Part shown: positions 35,729 to 48,000 of the stretch, piece after piece
Layout of the letters: every line of letters starts with the position of its first letter
Numbering within the stretch: position 1 is the stretch's first letter
Source: Paramyrothecium sp. XJ0827
Lineage: Eukaryota > Ascomycota > Sordariomycetes > Hypocreales > Stachybotryaceae
Assembly (NCBI GenBank): GCA_020881915.1
Contig: JAJFPB010000002.1
Coordinates: forward strand, 4,351,001-4,415,000
Direction: 5' to 3'
DNA length: 64,000 bases
The notes under the pieces: generated by a model
Seen by the model: only the letters and a program-made list of their open reading frames with translations
Told to the model about the DNA's origin: nothing
Databases searched by the model: none
Program-made: the position numbers and the translations under genes

Positions 35729-37089
35729 TTAAATTTCTGCATTGCTCTGGTAAACCTCGACAGCATGATGAATACCTTTGTAGCCATAGTAAAGATCCCT
35801 GTTATTGTTCATTCTCTCTGCAACAGAGCCAACGCCCTTGCTCGCATTCCGGTTCTCTTCCGATATTTGGGCCAATCGCTCTCTGCGGACGTTTCCAATC
35901 AACTTCAACAGAGCCGGGACATCAGCGCGAAGTGTACCAGAGGCCAGAAGCCGAAGGCCTTCCGCATCTTCGATGGCCATGTTGGCTCCTTGACCTTGTA
36001 TCGGGGTCATCGCGTGAGCAGAATCTCCAACGAGAATTGCGCGACCCCGAGTCCAAGTCGGTAGATCATTAATTTCTTGCAACTCCCACTCCTTGACCTC
36101 GGTGGCAACACTAATTCCCGGTTATCAAAAGAGCCAAGACTAACTGTAGAGTCTATTCTTACCTCAGAATTTTAGACAAAGGCTCGGGAAAGTCTCCAAA
36201 CAATGAGAGAACCCGGTTGAGGTCGCCTTCCGCATGCCAAGACTCAGTTGTGTCTCTAGAGGAATCTGCTGTTCTAATCAGAAGAGAGAAGTTGATGTAT
36301 GTCCGCTTCCGTATAGGATACAAGGCAACTACCCGTCCAGAAACGTCCATCATGAGATTCATAGGCGAAGTGTTGACATCTGCTATGACTGACTGCAACC
36401 AAGGTGGCAATGGATTGTCACCAAGAGTTTGCAGTGCTTTTTCGACCCGGACATCAATACGGTATACGGTCAATCCAGTCTTATGCGCCTTGTAAATATC
36501 ACTGCCAAGGACGCGATCGCGAAGACGAGAATGTATACCGTCGGCCACTGTGTTCGACTCAATTGACGCACCCGGATTCTTAGGACACTCTATTCTTACC
36601 AATTACAACATCTGCGGTAGCATATGATCCGTCGCTTAAAGTGACTTGACCCTCTTCGGGGTTTAAGTCTATGACAGCGGTGTTGAGAACAATCTTTGCT
36701 GGCCTGCCTCGAATCCCGGACTGAATCGGCTGTGCAGTGGCGAGGTGCAAGAGTTCGTCTCTAAAGTCAGAGCGTTTATGGGCCAGGATGTGGTCTCCAA
36801 ATCGCGTCTGCAAACCCAGATTGACGTCTTTCAATAGGATGCCATCTTTGGTAAAGGTTCTCAAGCCGTCAAGAGGAACCGCACCAGCACGGCCACGGTC
36901 ATAACCGATCGACTCGAGAGTTTTGGTCGCGTATGGCGATATGATCAGACCTTGGCCACCAGTAGCAATCCTTGCGTCTCCACGTTCGTAGATGGTGACA
37001 TTATGATGCTCCCGAAGTATGCCTGCGGCGGTCAGCCCGGCTAAGCCAGAGCCGACAATAATGATGTCGAGTCTCCGTAGGTTGCTCAT
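35729..37089 (-). CDS. FAD-dependent monooxygenase (salicylate-hydroxylase-like)
   Basis: The model is complement of join(35729..36110, 36163..36547, 36600..37089), 418 aa. Introns of 52 nt each splice GT-AG in phase. The N-terminus has the dinucleotide-binding motif IIVGSGLAGLTAAGIL (about 10-25) followed by the ribose-binding acidic residue in TIYERGD. The second FAD motif is GDSAHAMTPIQGQGANMAIE (Asp at about 321), diagnostic of class A flavin monooxygenases, and the DG motif is present as VADGIHSRLR after intron 1. These enzymes hydroxylate aromatic or polyketide substrates using NAD(P)H and O2; the substrate is unknown. Usual 'IGADG' reads IVADG here, within family variation. No cluster backbone enzyme is adjacent. 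Confidence 0.88.
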
Positions 37090-38448
37090 TTTGTAAAGGT
37101 GAAATGTAAATATGATCTTTCAGAGCTCCTGATGGTTGGTTTGACTAACAGAAGTGAATCCGACTCCGGGTGAACTGGAAAGCTTTATATTGCTATCAAG
37201 GTGTTAGCTAGCCAATCCACGAGTCGCATCTCAAGATCCGATCACGCCTTTTGCGACCCAAGATAACCCAGCAATTTGGCAGTCATTCGCGGAGATAAGA
37301 GGGTCTTAGGCGTTAGTGCTTTATGGAATGAATCCTTTCAAGACCTACTCCGTGAACTGGAACAAATAATAGTGCACTATTTCCTGCAGGGCTTTATCAG
37401 GTCGGGCTCTGGAGTGAAAAGGGCCAGCTTGTTATAATACATATTGACCGAGTCCGATCCCGTGATATACCGCCCGAGTTTGGCTATTCCAATCCCGGAC
37501 CGACTCCGAGGCCGAGTCCGACCCATTCTGGCTCCGTGTGGGTCTCGGCTTCACGGAATGGAAAAGTGACAGCAATTGACATTTGCTGCGCCAAGCTACC
37601 ACGTGAATGTGAATTGACTATTATACTTATATTGGCGCAGAACCGCCGATCAACACTTGAGATTGCCTCTGACCCAAAAACATAAAAAATAATAACTACC
37701 CCAGCTATCAATCAAACAACAATGATGGGTACCTTGACCAACGCCAAACCCTTCTTCGCGATCAAAGAGTTACAATTATACCGACGTTACATACTTTATA
37801 TATTCAGTAGTCAGCAAAGTCAAAGTCTGTTCCGAAAACAAGGCATTTTGTATGTTCAGTTGCAAATAAAAGTACCCTTCGAGAATTCTTGGGCGGTTTG
37901 TGCCAGCACGTTGCGTGAACTTTCCCGACAATGCCATGTGGTGGCTTTTGATCATCCACGTAATGTATTTCTCGAATCATAGGAAATTAGAGCGCTCGTG
38001 TATTTCCTGCTTGGCAGAGGGACTTGCCTGTCCTGTGCGATGTAGCCATCTATGGACGTTTCAACCCTGTATGAGTCGCATAGTAACACCGAAGAACTCA
38101 GACATAGAGCGGAGGTTGGTAGATGGGATGAGTTGGACGAGCTTGGACTCGTTCAAGTTTGGACAGAAGTTTAGTGCGTTGGAATGGTGGGGTTCGACAA
38201 GAGAGCGCCTTGAAAGTCGTTACCTTCCTGTCTCTTATACTCTGAAAGCTTTTCCAACCCATTCAGGGCATCTGTGATAGTCGCAATAGGTCCTGAAATG
38301 TCTTAATCCCATCCAATTCTCGACCAACCTAGATTTTCGCAGGACCCTTGCAATCTGCTCCTCGTCCTTCAGTTGCTTCTTGGTGATAATTCTAGGGCGG
38401 TTTCTTGCATTAGCATAGTTGATGTGTTCGCAATTGGCTCACGGCATC
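37090..38448. other. Spacer, 1.4 kb
   Basis: The first 150 bp are the promoter side of the monooxygenase. Frames at 37722-37982 and 37900-38277 (+) overlap and lack features. Nothing else is recognised. Confidence 0.4.
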
Positions 38449-38978
38449 TTACATTTCAAGTTCTATCAATTTTCGTTCTACATCACTTCCGCTTTTCCAT
38501 ACCTTTTCAAGAAATTCCAGATGCACAGTTTCCATCACAAGCATGATTAAAATCTTGATTGACTCAATTCCAAATAGAGCGCATCGAAGCTTGCCTTGTT
38601 CTTGTGCCACTCTAGGGCTGCCAGCCAAGACCATTTGCGAGTAAAATATAGCATTTGCTCAGGCAAAAGTGAGAGCTTGTCCTTCACCTTCATAGCTCAT
38701 GAACTTAAAATGTCTGCTGTTTGGGTATCCAGCATATGCTTGAGTACGGGAGAATTGTTGTCTTTGATATCGCGCAGTTGCAGCCGCTTGTAGGCATTCT
38801 TAAAGGCATAGCCAGAGATTTTAAGTGGATTAGCGATCCGTTGAATCTCATCCTGTACGCAGGATGCTGAACTTGCAAATATAAAGAGTTTATTAGATAA
38901 CTCGATCGCTTGTTTGCCGAGTACACAAATTGGGTTGAGGCTAGCCGCAAGACCGACGCCTTCCGCCATGTCGTTCAA
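38449..38978 (-). pseudogene. Orphan STAND-type N-terminal domain relic
   Basis: On the minus strand ATG 38969 (or 38978) opens MAEGVGLAASLNPICVLGKQ followed by helical, Lys/Arg-rich sequence (LKISGYAFKNAYKRLQLRD), the pattern of the helical domain at the N-terminus of fungal NLRs. This frame stops near 38697. A shifted frame continues VKDKLSLLPEQMLYFTRKW to about 38560, and another continues LVMETVHLEFLEKVW to 38449. No NACHT or repeat domain follows. The simplest reading is the 5' end of a former STAND gene that has lost its core and gathered frameshifts. A short stand-alone protein is an alternative. Confidence 0.4.
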
Positions 38979-40447
38979 ATGTCTTGTATCTAGATACTAT
39001 GCTACAAGAAAGTAAAATAAGGCTGATCAATCAAGGTTTCATAACACCCCAACTAAAGCATTAAAGAACATTAAGATCTGGTCAAGATTGTCCCGAGTGA
39101 TCAATGGAGATTGTACCCCCGCAGTCGGATGGCACTAATATAAGTGTGGGTAGACATCACGAACGGGAGCCGCACGGTAATCTCGGTGAGTCCCTGCGCC
39201 TAGGTCAGACCAACCTTGCCTACAGTCCGCAGAATCGTGGCTCAGTCTGATTTGTAGAGGCTATGCATGTAACGCTGAAGACTGCGGATGTAACCCAAGC
39301 AAGTGGCCAGCCTCATTTGGCCGCCTCATAATGCAGGTCATAGATGCAAGTCAACGAGCAAGGCAGTCTTGAGGTCTCATGTGAGTTCCGGTGAAAAGCC
39401 TAGCCCCCGGAATCGGCCTTTTAATCTGCTTTTGAATGGTGGGATCGATGCGTAGGTCCGGCCAAGAGTGAGTCATATGCAACGGCCAAAGTATCAACAT
39501 GAAGAATTAAGCACATATCGGTATTTATGGTTACCTAAGGCTGGAATTTGTTCCTAGTATCTTGTCAAAGTCATCTTTATCAGGAATAAGGAGGGAAACG
39601 GCTAGGCGTTGAAAGTTCCTCCCTCCGTGGATCCACCAGTACTGAGAACCTGGGAAATCTCAGATGTCACTCTCACTGCCCTCAAGTCGTACCAGGATAC
39701 ATAATTATTGTCTGGACCCCTTATGGTGGTGGTGGAGATTTAATAACTGCACGAGGTTAATAAGTATTGTCTTTCAAATCGCGTCTTCCTCCTGGAGTCG
39801 CCGAACTAAATCGGTCGATGTCTAGAGGTCCTAATAAAGAAATAGTTGCAACTTCTTTGGAAGACCCAGTTTCTTACCTCCTGTTCGCGCCGCCTCCTGC
39901 CCGACTCGAACTTTGGTGGATTGGGCATTGCCTGGACCTGGATTCATTTTCTAGATTCCTAGCCTGCAATCTCGTGCAATAATACCTGTGATTTTGCGGT
40001 CTACATCGTCAGGAGTGTCTGCACGTTTCATATTGATGTCAAGATAGACCAAAAAATCTTCATCATATGTGGATTCAGTCCAATTTTCGACGATTCAGGG
40101 GCTCAGCTCGATTGGACCCTATGTATAGCAAATTCTTGAGTTCGACATGTATACCTGACTAAATTTAAGAGGCCTGACAAGATCACTCCCGTTGTGGGAG
40201 GCAAACATGCTCTGGTTTGTGGTAAAACTTTTCCAATAATCATGATTTGTCTCATAATTTTGTAATACTAAATTAAATTAAAAAGAGATCATGTTGACCG
40301 GTAAATGTCACTAGCTTCCTGGACTTTGGCTCCTGGCTGCTGTTAGTTAACTTGTCATAGTTTCTGGTGCATCTCTGAGAAGGAAGGCCTGGTATTGGCA
40401 CACATGAATTTACAACGAAAAAGGGCTTCCTACGTAACCATTCATAA
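38979..40447. other. Spacer, 1.5 kb
   Basis: No coding frame has support. The DNA is AT-rich with short chance frames only (for example 39767-39982). Confidence 0.4.
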
Positions 40448-42579
40448 TCACCTTTCACCACTGCCCCCTGGCTTCCATTTCCTACTCGTAAATATATGGA
40501 AGATCCCAATCGTCACGACTGTAAGCCCTATTACAGCCACAAAATAGATCCAAAGAGCTTCTGCCGATTCTTCCTTGGAATCAACTTTTATGACGTCAAA
40601 GAAACCAGTGGAAAAGAATGCCTTGATGATTATTAGTCAGTAGTTAGCATGGGTATGGCACTTTTGCGTACAGTTACCAGCCCAGCCGGCAGGAAAACCA
40701 TCCCAAGCACAGCAATAGATTTCATTAGATTGCTGTCCCGATGAGCCATCTCAGCAACATCTAGATTAATCCGCGATATGTCCTGGTTAGTTCTGGCGTC
40801 ATCACGACTGATGTGTGCTAGCTCCTGTGCGTGAAATCAGCTCCAACGACTAAGGATAACTTCAGGACTTTCCACGTACTAGTTGTGTGACCAAGCTCAT
40901 CCCTTCCATGATGTGTGTGCATTCCTTGATGTGCTCGTCATACTCAGTAATGATCTCCTGAATCCTCTCCTTGATCCTGACCCCGGCTTCGTGAAGCTCT
41001 CCCAGTATCTTGCTACTGTACGCATGTCCACCGCCTGACGATCTTTGACACATGAACACATTCGCGTCAAGTTCATCAACGTGTTTCATCATCTTTACTA
41101 ATTGGCTTTGCCAGTTATAAAGTCCATTTCTCAATCGACTAACCTGCAGCCAAAGCATGGCTGTTGCTGTCTCTCTCTTTGGGCTAACCAAGGTAGGAAT
41201 TGGCGATTTTGGAGAGGCCTCTTCGTCTTTGAGGCTGGAATTGGAATATGGGGATATTTTGATTAGTGCTCTCAGCAGAATTGTCCAAGGATTTGGCTGT
41301 CGACTCCCGTTTTGACTCTGTTCCGCACAGCCATTGCTCAATCTTTCTGTTGCATGTCTTGTTATTTCTTTGACTGGATCGGCCTGTGCGTGGGGAACCA
41401 TTGCAATAGCATATAGTCTCTGCCCTAGCTGAGAAAGCATATTTCGCACGAGTTCAATTTGCCGATCTCTCTCAATATCAGCGAATATTGCTGGTAGCAG
41501 TAGAGGATGGCAAATTGGGATATCCGTATTACGGAGACGGCTCATTATGAGGTCAGGCAATGTAAGCTTGTCGTCATATACGTCTGTCTCGTTCATGTCG
41601 CAACCGAAGAAAACGGCATTGGTGGTTAGATCATCGGTAAAAAAGGTTACCGATAACGCTAAATCCTGTGGCCAGGAAGCCGCGGAACGGCAGGAATAAA
41701 CTATAATAGATGAGATCGCTGTCAAGAAATTGACAAAGCTGTGCGGCCTAGCTTACCAAAAGAACGTCTGGACGTCTGGGATGTCTTCCAGACATAGTCC
41801 ATTCGCGAAAATATGCAGCTAATGTTGCGGTTGATGTTGCGGACTATTGACCCATGTATCAGCAACTTATTTCTGATTTGAGCGAAGACATCTTTTGACC
41901 AGGGTAATTTGGAGACGAGCGATGGATCATGAGTCCAACGCCCTTGCCCACGAGCTCCAAGTATTAGAGTAATACGACTGTAGCCTTCGGCCATTTCGAT
42001 TGAACTATGAGGCTGTTTTGCAAGGTGGTGTTAGTCAGAGCCTTGTATTGTAGATAACAAAAAGCTTCAATCACAAACCGAAGCCAACCAGTCTTGCCAT
42101 TCGGTATTTGTCTCCAGTACCCATTTTCGTTCGCTGAACACCACCTATACACAGTCAGGGCTTTTTGGCAATTTTGGTCAAAGAGGATATCTCACGCCGT
42201 GTGCCCGATGAATCATATAAGCATAGCTCGCTCGCGGTTCGAAAGAGACAGTGTCTAAATCGTCGTCCAATATTTCCGGGTCTCTGCATAGCCAAGACAT
42301 TGTTCTTTACTGGGGAATGAATATCAGTCAGTATTAAGCGCGGCATAGGTGATAAAATAATGGGATTATCTCTAGCATCCAATAAATCTATTACAACTTC
42401 TGGGAACCATCAAGATGACATTTATTCCCATGCAAGCTCAGAAGCCAACCCTCGATTCGTTAGGTGCGAGCACTTTCACATCAGAAACTTACCCCGCCTT
42501 CCAACCTAATGATCTTGATGCGAGTGCCTTGTCGAAGCCACTGCAAGTATGCCCAGTGCGGGTATGCATGCAGAGTCAT
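40448..42579 (-). CDS. CorA-like membrane protein (N-terminal exons uncertain)
   Basis: Four 3' exons are secure: complement of 40448..40621, 40678..40824, 40880..41718 and 41757..42004, with introns of 56, 55 and 38 nt, all in phase. They encode LILGARGQGRWTHDPSLVSK, then SCRSAASWPQDLALSVTFF, a long helical region, and the C-terminal pair of membrane helices MKSIAVLGMVFLPAGLAFFS and WIYFVAVIGLTVVTIGIF, with the preceding NLDVAEMAHRDSNLMKS helix. This matches fungal CorA-like proteins, relatives of Mg2+ channels that usually lack the GMN signature; none is seen. An upstream exon (about 42196-42300, RDPEILDDDLDTVSFEP) and a first exon from ATG 42579 (MTLHAYPHWAYLQWLRQG) are likely, but I could not join them without a phase conflict. 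The 5' part may be damaged. Confidence 0.65.
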
Positions 42580-45200
42580 TATCCGGGACGAAATAGGAAG
42601 CCGACTTAACACCATGCTAGGCTGGTTAGCAGTGAATGATAATGTAATGCATAGTCTTGATGACAAGAATGCCCAACGGCCCCGCTTCGGTCATGCTGGA
42701 GGATGCAGCAGCCTCATTTATGCACGCCACTATAAAGACTCTCGGAGATGTGTAGTTGTCTAGTGTTCTAATTGGTCATTCTCTGGTCAGGCGATCGAAG
42801 TGAAGCGGGTTCTCCACGCGGCTGATGCCTAAGCCCCCCTTAAAAATTGTCCCCGATAATCGAGAACGAAGTATTAATGTTTTTTTTCCAAATTGAGCAG
42901 CAATACAGCAATCTTTGGTAAGAACTAAGCCTTCACGTTAAAAAACGTGATTCTAAGATGACATGTAACAGGATGTCCATTTAGTTTCGGGCCGGCAGCT
43001 CTCAACATGTTCCAATATAGTTGGGCTATTGCCTACGGAAACATGGACCGTCTTGACGAAGCGCTCAAAGGTTTGCTCGGTGAGGCAGGATATGAGATTA
43101 ATGGGGTAGGTAAAGAACGCTTTATTACAACAAGTTATCGGCTAATTATCATCATTTAGTTTTGGGATAATCATTGGTTTGTCCAAACCTGCAGGACGCT
43201 CACAGATGTACGGATTCTGTCCGAAAGAGAAGAGATGACATTGAGTGGGTTACATGAGTTTTGCTAATCTTACGCTAGGCCGAAGTAAAGAGCATCTCGA
43301 AGAAGATGAAGATTCATACGAGAAAGATACGATGAGCGACCTTGGATCTAAGTTATGAGACTATAGGGGCCATGCCTTATACAGAGACGATTCCTTGAAC
43401 TTGATTCTTCCTGGCGAGGGAAGCCTCTGACAATAGAGTTCTTTTCTCCATTTTTGAGATGCCTGTTGAATTTTATTTTATACCTTTTGTGGCTTCAATG
43501 CATGTCTCTCGTGGCTTTGCGAAGGAATCTTTTCAGAAGTGTTTTATTTGCAATCTTGAGATAAAAAAAAAACTAATTTAGACTTCAGTGACTGGAAGGA
43601 GAGCTACTAACTAGATTGCAACTTCATTCCTTTTCCTAAGAACCCGCCTCACCCTCCAACCTCGGCTGCAGTATCATAAATAGATGGGTCACAAGCTAGA
43701 ATCATGACCATTCGGTATAGAGACTCTTGATATCTGCCTGGGTCAAGCGATAAGGCGCGGTAACTTGGTAAGAATTGCGTGTCAACTAACATATTAATGA
43801 GTAATCCACGTCAATTTGATATTGGGGAGAACCCTCCTATGAATGGGGAGTTCATGGTCGAAGCTTACTTCCACCGAGTAATTCTCGTTAAATTTTCGAT
43901 CAAGTAATATTTGGAGCTTGGCTGGGTTGACATAGCGCCCAGGAACATTGGTGGTAATTCGGGCACTGGAATGCCTACCGCACCACGGTGCGGAGGCAGC
44001 CACAGTTATGTTCGAAGTGCAATATTCGGACCCCATTGTCTTTCTTGTCAGGGCAGGAAGAAGTTTATAAACAAGGGGGATTGATGAACGGGGAAAACTG
44101 ATGACAAGGGTGAAAATAAACCAACGTAGAACCGTGTCATGAAGACAATGTGGGAACGAGCAATAATGAATGTTTTGCGAACCACGCGAGGCAACCATGC
44201 ACATTCCAGTCGTGTCAGTGGTCACCCGTCGAGGGTGGCGTTAATTATGGGCCAATCCCTGATGGGAAGAGGGTGTGCATTACAAGGATCAAGATGGGGG
44301 CAAGGGGGGCGGGCAACCGGTTAGAAAAAAAACCCGGACCGCGAACCATGGATGCACTAGTAAATACATAATAAGTAGCAGCTTTTACTTCAAATTGATC
44401 TGTAACATTACCTTGATCTTTTAAAACCATTGAAGAATGTTAAAGAATAGTTCTATATTTACTGAATAATTATTGCATTTTTATTATGTTTTTCTTTATT
44501 TTCTTTTCATGTCTCTATGGACTATTCATAATAGACCGTTTTGCAGTTCGGGTACTTTTGCTCACCACTTGGGGGGAGCATTGACCAGCCTTGGCTGAGG
44601 TGGCTTGGAGACAACGCAATTAATTTGTGTCACAGCTTCATCATGTACGGGGTTGTTGGCAGCCTTCTTGGTATGGAGAATTCTCAGCAGGGCTGTCTAA
44701 AGTGAGACCGGTTTGTCTCTTCTGCACAGGGAGATGGACATGTACGGGGCGGCCATTTTTGGAGGCCGATTCAAATTACGGCTACTCTGAAGTACATTGG
44801 CCTATAAGCTTTGACGTTGCTGCCTAGCCTGACTAATGCATTCACCTAGGTGCCTAATCTTCCATTCACATGTTTGGCACGACATGTGTGTTTGGAAGTA
44901 TTGCGCAGTGGAACTCTTACTGTTCGTGTGACCAGGTGGCTGGGACTTCGTACCAATTATGTCACAAGACGTCGGGCAGGTACGCATACTCCATGGATAC
45001 AGTCGATTTCACACTACAGCCTGTTCCTCCTAACAATTTCCTAGGAATTTCTGAAGGGATATCGCCCTGTGCGGCAGGAGCCCCAAATCTTCGGTGGTGG
45101 CAATGACGCTAGACCTCCAGACTACTTGCACCAGGAGCAATCCGATGTCTCCGTCACTTCCAATTGGTCAAACAAAGTGGTTGATTATGGTTTGAGTTCG
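42580..45200. other. Gene-poor spacer, 2.6 kb
   Basis: An ankyrin-like fragment may sit at about 43004-43108 (+, reading MFQYSWAIAYGNMDRLDEAL and ending at a GTAGGT donor), but nothing sound joins it. The stretch 43440-43620 is AT-rich with A and T runs. A frame at 44870-45106 (+) has clustered cysteines (YCSCDQ) but no signal peptide. The right end is the 5' region of the kinase gene, whose leader may start here. Confidence 0.35.
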
Positions 45201-47319
45201 ATGTCTAGGTATAGGCAACATGAACTCCCACCCATACCACAAAACAAGATGTTTATAACTGCAGCTGCTGGAGAATTGTTTGAAAAGCCCGGGTCACTTC
45301 CGACAACTGACGACTTGAACGCTGACGCTGATGAGCTTCGCCCCCATGCATCTTCCGACTCTCTGGAAACTCTATTGTACAATGCCACACTAGCAGCAGA
45401 AGGCGACTCTAGCCATGACTGGCTACCAGCCAGTGCGCTGGATGAAATCTGCCAGAAGGCGACCGTCTTCCGTGAACTTGAGGGTTTATTCCCGTCCTCC
45501 CAGGCGGAGTCCTACGCAAGATATGTTTGTGGAGATTCCAAACACACGAAAGTCGATGATACATCATGTCGCAGAATCTTCGCCATTCTGGTACTCACTA
45601 CCAAAGTTGCAGAGCTCCCACGGTTCATTGATGCTGGAATACGAGACGAGCATCTCCCCTTTTTGTGGATTGACAAAGCCCGAAGGGAGCTATATAGCAA
45701 ACAATTCTCAAGAAGAGAAAAGAAACCATTGCCTTGCTTTGGCAAGAGGGATGTGGCATTGATGAGGCGATTTTACCAAGCGCAATGGCAAGTGCTGGTA
45801 CCTTTTTTCGCCCGGGATTCTGCCAACGAAGTCAACGTATACCAACTACACGGAAACACTATTATGCCGTGGGTCGAATTCATAGGAAGAGAGAAAGAAA
45901 GTGGATATTCTCAGGTTCGCCGTGTGAAGATACACGATGCCCATCATACATTTGTTAGTTTTTCGCCCCTTTTCTTCACCTGCTTTTCCACTTTCAGAGT
46001 GATGACAGGAAGGCTGACTTGGCGCAGCGCGAGCACAAGAGTTTTGCTCTCAAAACATTACTGCAAGATAATCCTATTCTTGCAGCGAAGGAATTTCGAT
46101 CTGAGCTGCACGTTTTTATTAAAATGAGACCCGAAAAACACCTCCTTGAGCTTTGCGCCGCCTTTGAGGTTGAACACAACGGATTCAGCCAATATTCATT
46201 TCTATTTCCGTGGGCTGATGGCGGCAGCTTGGAGAATCTATGGACGAAGCCGCCCTCCAATATGCTCCCAGGTCATCCAGTGACGCCACGGCTCTTTCTG
46301 CAGTGGATTGCCGAGCAGTTTCATGGACTGGCTGGGGCTCTTCATAGCATCCACGATCTGCGTGTGCAAGCACTCAAGAGAACAAGACTGGAAGACGCCA
46401 AGCGCGAGGAAAACGAAGAATTTTACGGAATTCATGGTGACATTAAGCCGGAAAACATCCTTCATTTCAGCCAACTTTCCAGCCCCAATGCGCTGGGCGT
46501 TCTCAAGATTGCTGATTTTGGACTCACAGAGTTCCACACGATGCGCTCGCGGACAACCGAAATGCACAGAAACATACCTGTGCCTGCGCCTACCTACCAA
46601 GCCCCAGAGCTGAAACAGCCAGGAGAGTACTATTCTCGGAAAGCAGACATCTGGTCACTCGGCTGCGTCTTCTCCCAATTCATCACTTGGGCTGTGCTTG
46701 GAGTGGACAGCGTTAGGATCTTTGACCAGCGACGTAAGGAGGAACGTGATTACGATCATAGGGTGGAGGCGGATTACAAGTTCAAATTGGACACTTTCTA
46801 CAAAGCCGAAATATTCGCCAGCGAAGTGAAGACTTCCATCAAGAAAGCAACAACAGAGGTACGCTATTTCTCTTCAATGGACCTTGGCAAGGCATGGGAT
46901 GCAACTTCCAGCATTTTCCGTCACGCGGCTGTGAAAGCTCATTACTTTTCTCTGACCATTTCTTTCAGTGGCTGCAAAATCTCCGGAACCTAGTTCTTAG
47001 CGACAGCAAGCGCAATTTCCTCTCTGATCTTTGCCAGCTCTTGGTCGAGGAAATGCTTGTCGCCCAGAGAGAGAAGAGGATTGGCTGCGATGACCTGGTC
47101 ACCAGGCTTTTGAAGCTCGCAGATACAACTGGCCCCGTGGATGACCCTTACTGGAAGCCGCCACTCCCAACATTTCATGATCAGAAGAATTCGGAATACT
47201 CTCCGCCGTGTTGCACCACCAACATTGATGTCAAGGGTCATTTAAGAGGACGGAAGACAAGCCAAGCATCCCACAAGACGAAAAGTGGAGGTAGCCGTAC
47301 AGTGTCCTTTGAGTTGTGA
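45201..47319 (+). CDS. Protein kinase-domain protein with HGD catalytic loop
   Basis: The model is join(45201..45953, 45998..46858, 46969..47319), 654 aa. Introns of 44 and 110 nt splice GT-AG in phase. The start is the first in-frame ATG; the frame is open upstream, so a further 5' exon is possible. Residues 1-220 are an unrecognised helical region. The kinase domain follows: a partial glycine loop area, the ATP-binding Lys in FALKTL (about K270), catalytic loop HGDIKPENIL (H397, D399, N404) and DFG at 424-426, then PTYQAPELKQP as an APE-like motif and ADIWSLGCVFSQF. HGD replaces the common HRD Arg, so activation-loop control is probably different. All catalytic residues are present and activity is likely. 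The C-terminus is basic. It is typical of expanded, uncharacterised fungal kinase families. Confidence 0.8.
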
Positions 47320-48000
47320 TACCGGGCTTCCAAGTAGGGACAGTTGTGAATTGCATTCAAACTCGGTGTCTAAATGATTGTTTTCATTCACTCATTATAC
47401 GCTGGCTTGACTGGTCTCGTTGAGTTCTCATCAGGCAAATGTGGTGGCATGAATGCATCCGGCGCTCTCCCCTTGCAAGTGAATTACTCGCCCCCATCCA
47501 AGGCATTAGTGAATCCTGTATACATTTGTGTTCAATAACTATTGTTTCATGTCATTTCTTACCGCATCACTTGAATGCGAGGAACACGTTTGAATGTTGC
47601 AACCAATCGACAATGCAGTTGGCAGAAGTATGAAAAGTCTGCTACTGTGATGCGTCGGCTTCCGTCCAGTTGAAAGCAGTGACTGTAGCAGCCTCCAACC
47701 TCCAACCTCCAACCTCCTGGCGAATAAGCGTCCGCCAGTGCTGTGCGACCCACCCACCCATCCCAAGCCTGACCCACCAAAACGAGGATGAACAAAGACA
47801 CCACGGAGTGACGTCAACCGCCCAAGCAGTAAATCGTGGACATCGGATTTATTTTAGTAGCACTCGCTAGTGGTGTCCACTATCATTGTTATTCCTACAT
47901 CAAAAAAGTGGCTCAGCAAGCAGTGTCGGCCGAGCCAAATATTACAACTCACAGAACGGCAATTAGATCTGGCCTATAAGATCAACTAAGCTCTCCCACG
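47320..48000. other. Spacer, 0.7 kb, promoter of the next gene
   Basis: No gene. It holds a CTCCAAC 7-nt tandem repeat (47692-47717) upstream of the gene at 48001. Minus-strand frames over this tract are chance products of the repeat and Pro/Gly-rich composition. Confidence 0.4.
47692..47717. repeat. CTCCAAC heptanucleotide tandem repeat, about 3.5 copies
   Basis: The unit CCTCCAA is repeated head to tail with no mismatch, about 285 bp before the ATG at 48001. It could be a promoter element or simple slippage product. Confidence 0.7.

Noticed and set aside
44870..45106. Possible small cysteine-rich protein
   Set aside because: There is no signal peptide, the frame runs into the kinase gene's 5' region, and a splice site near 45045 suggests leader sequence instead.
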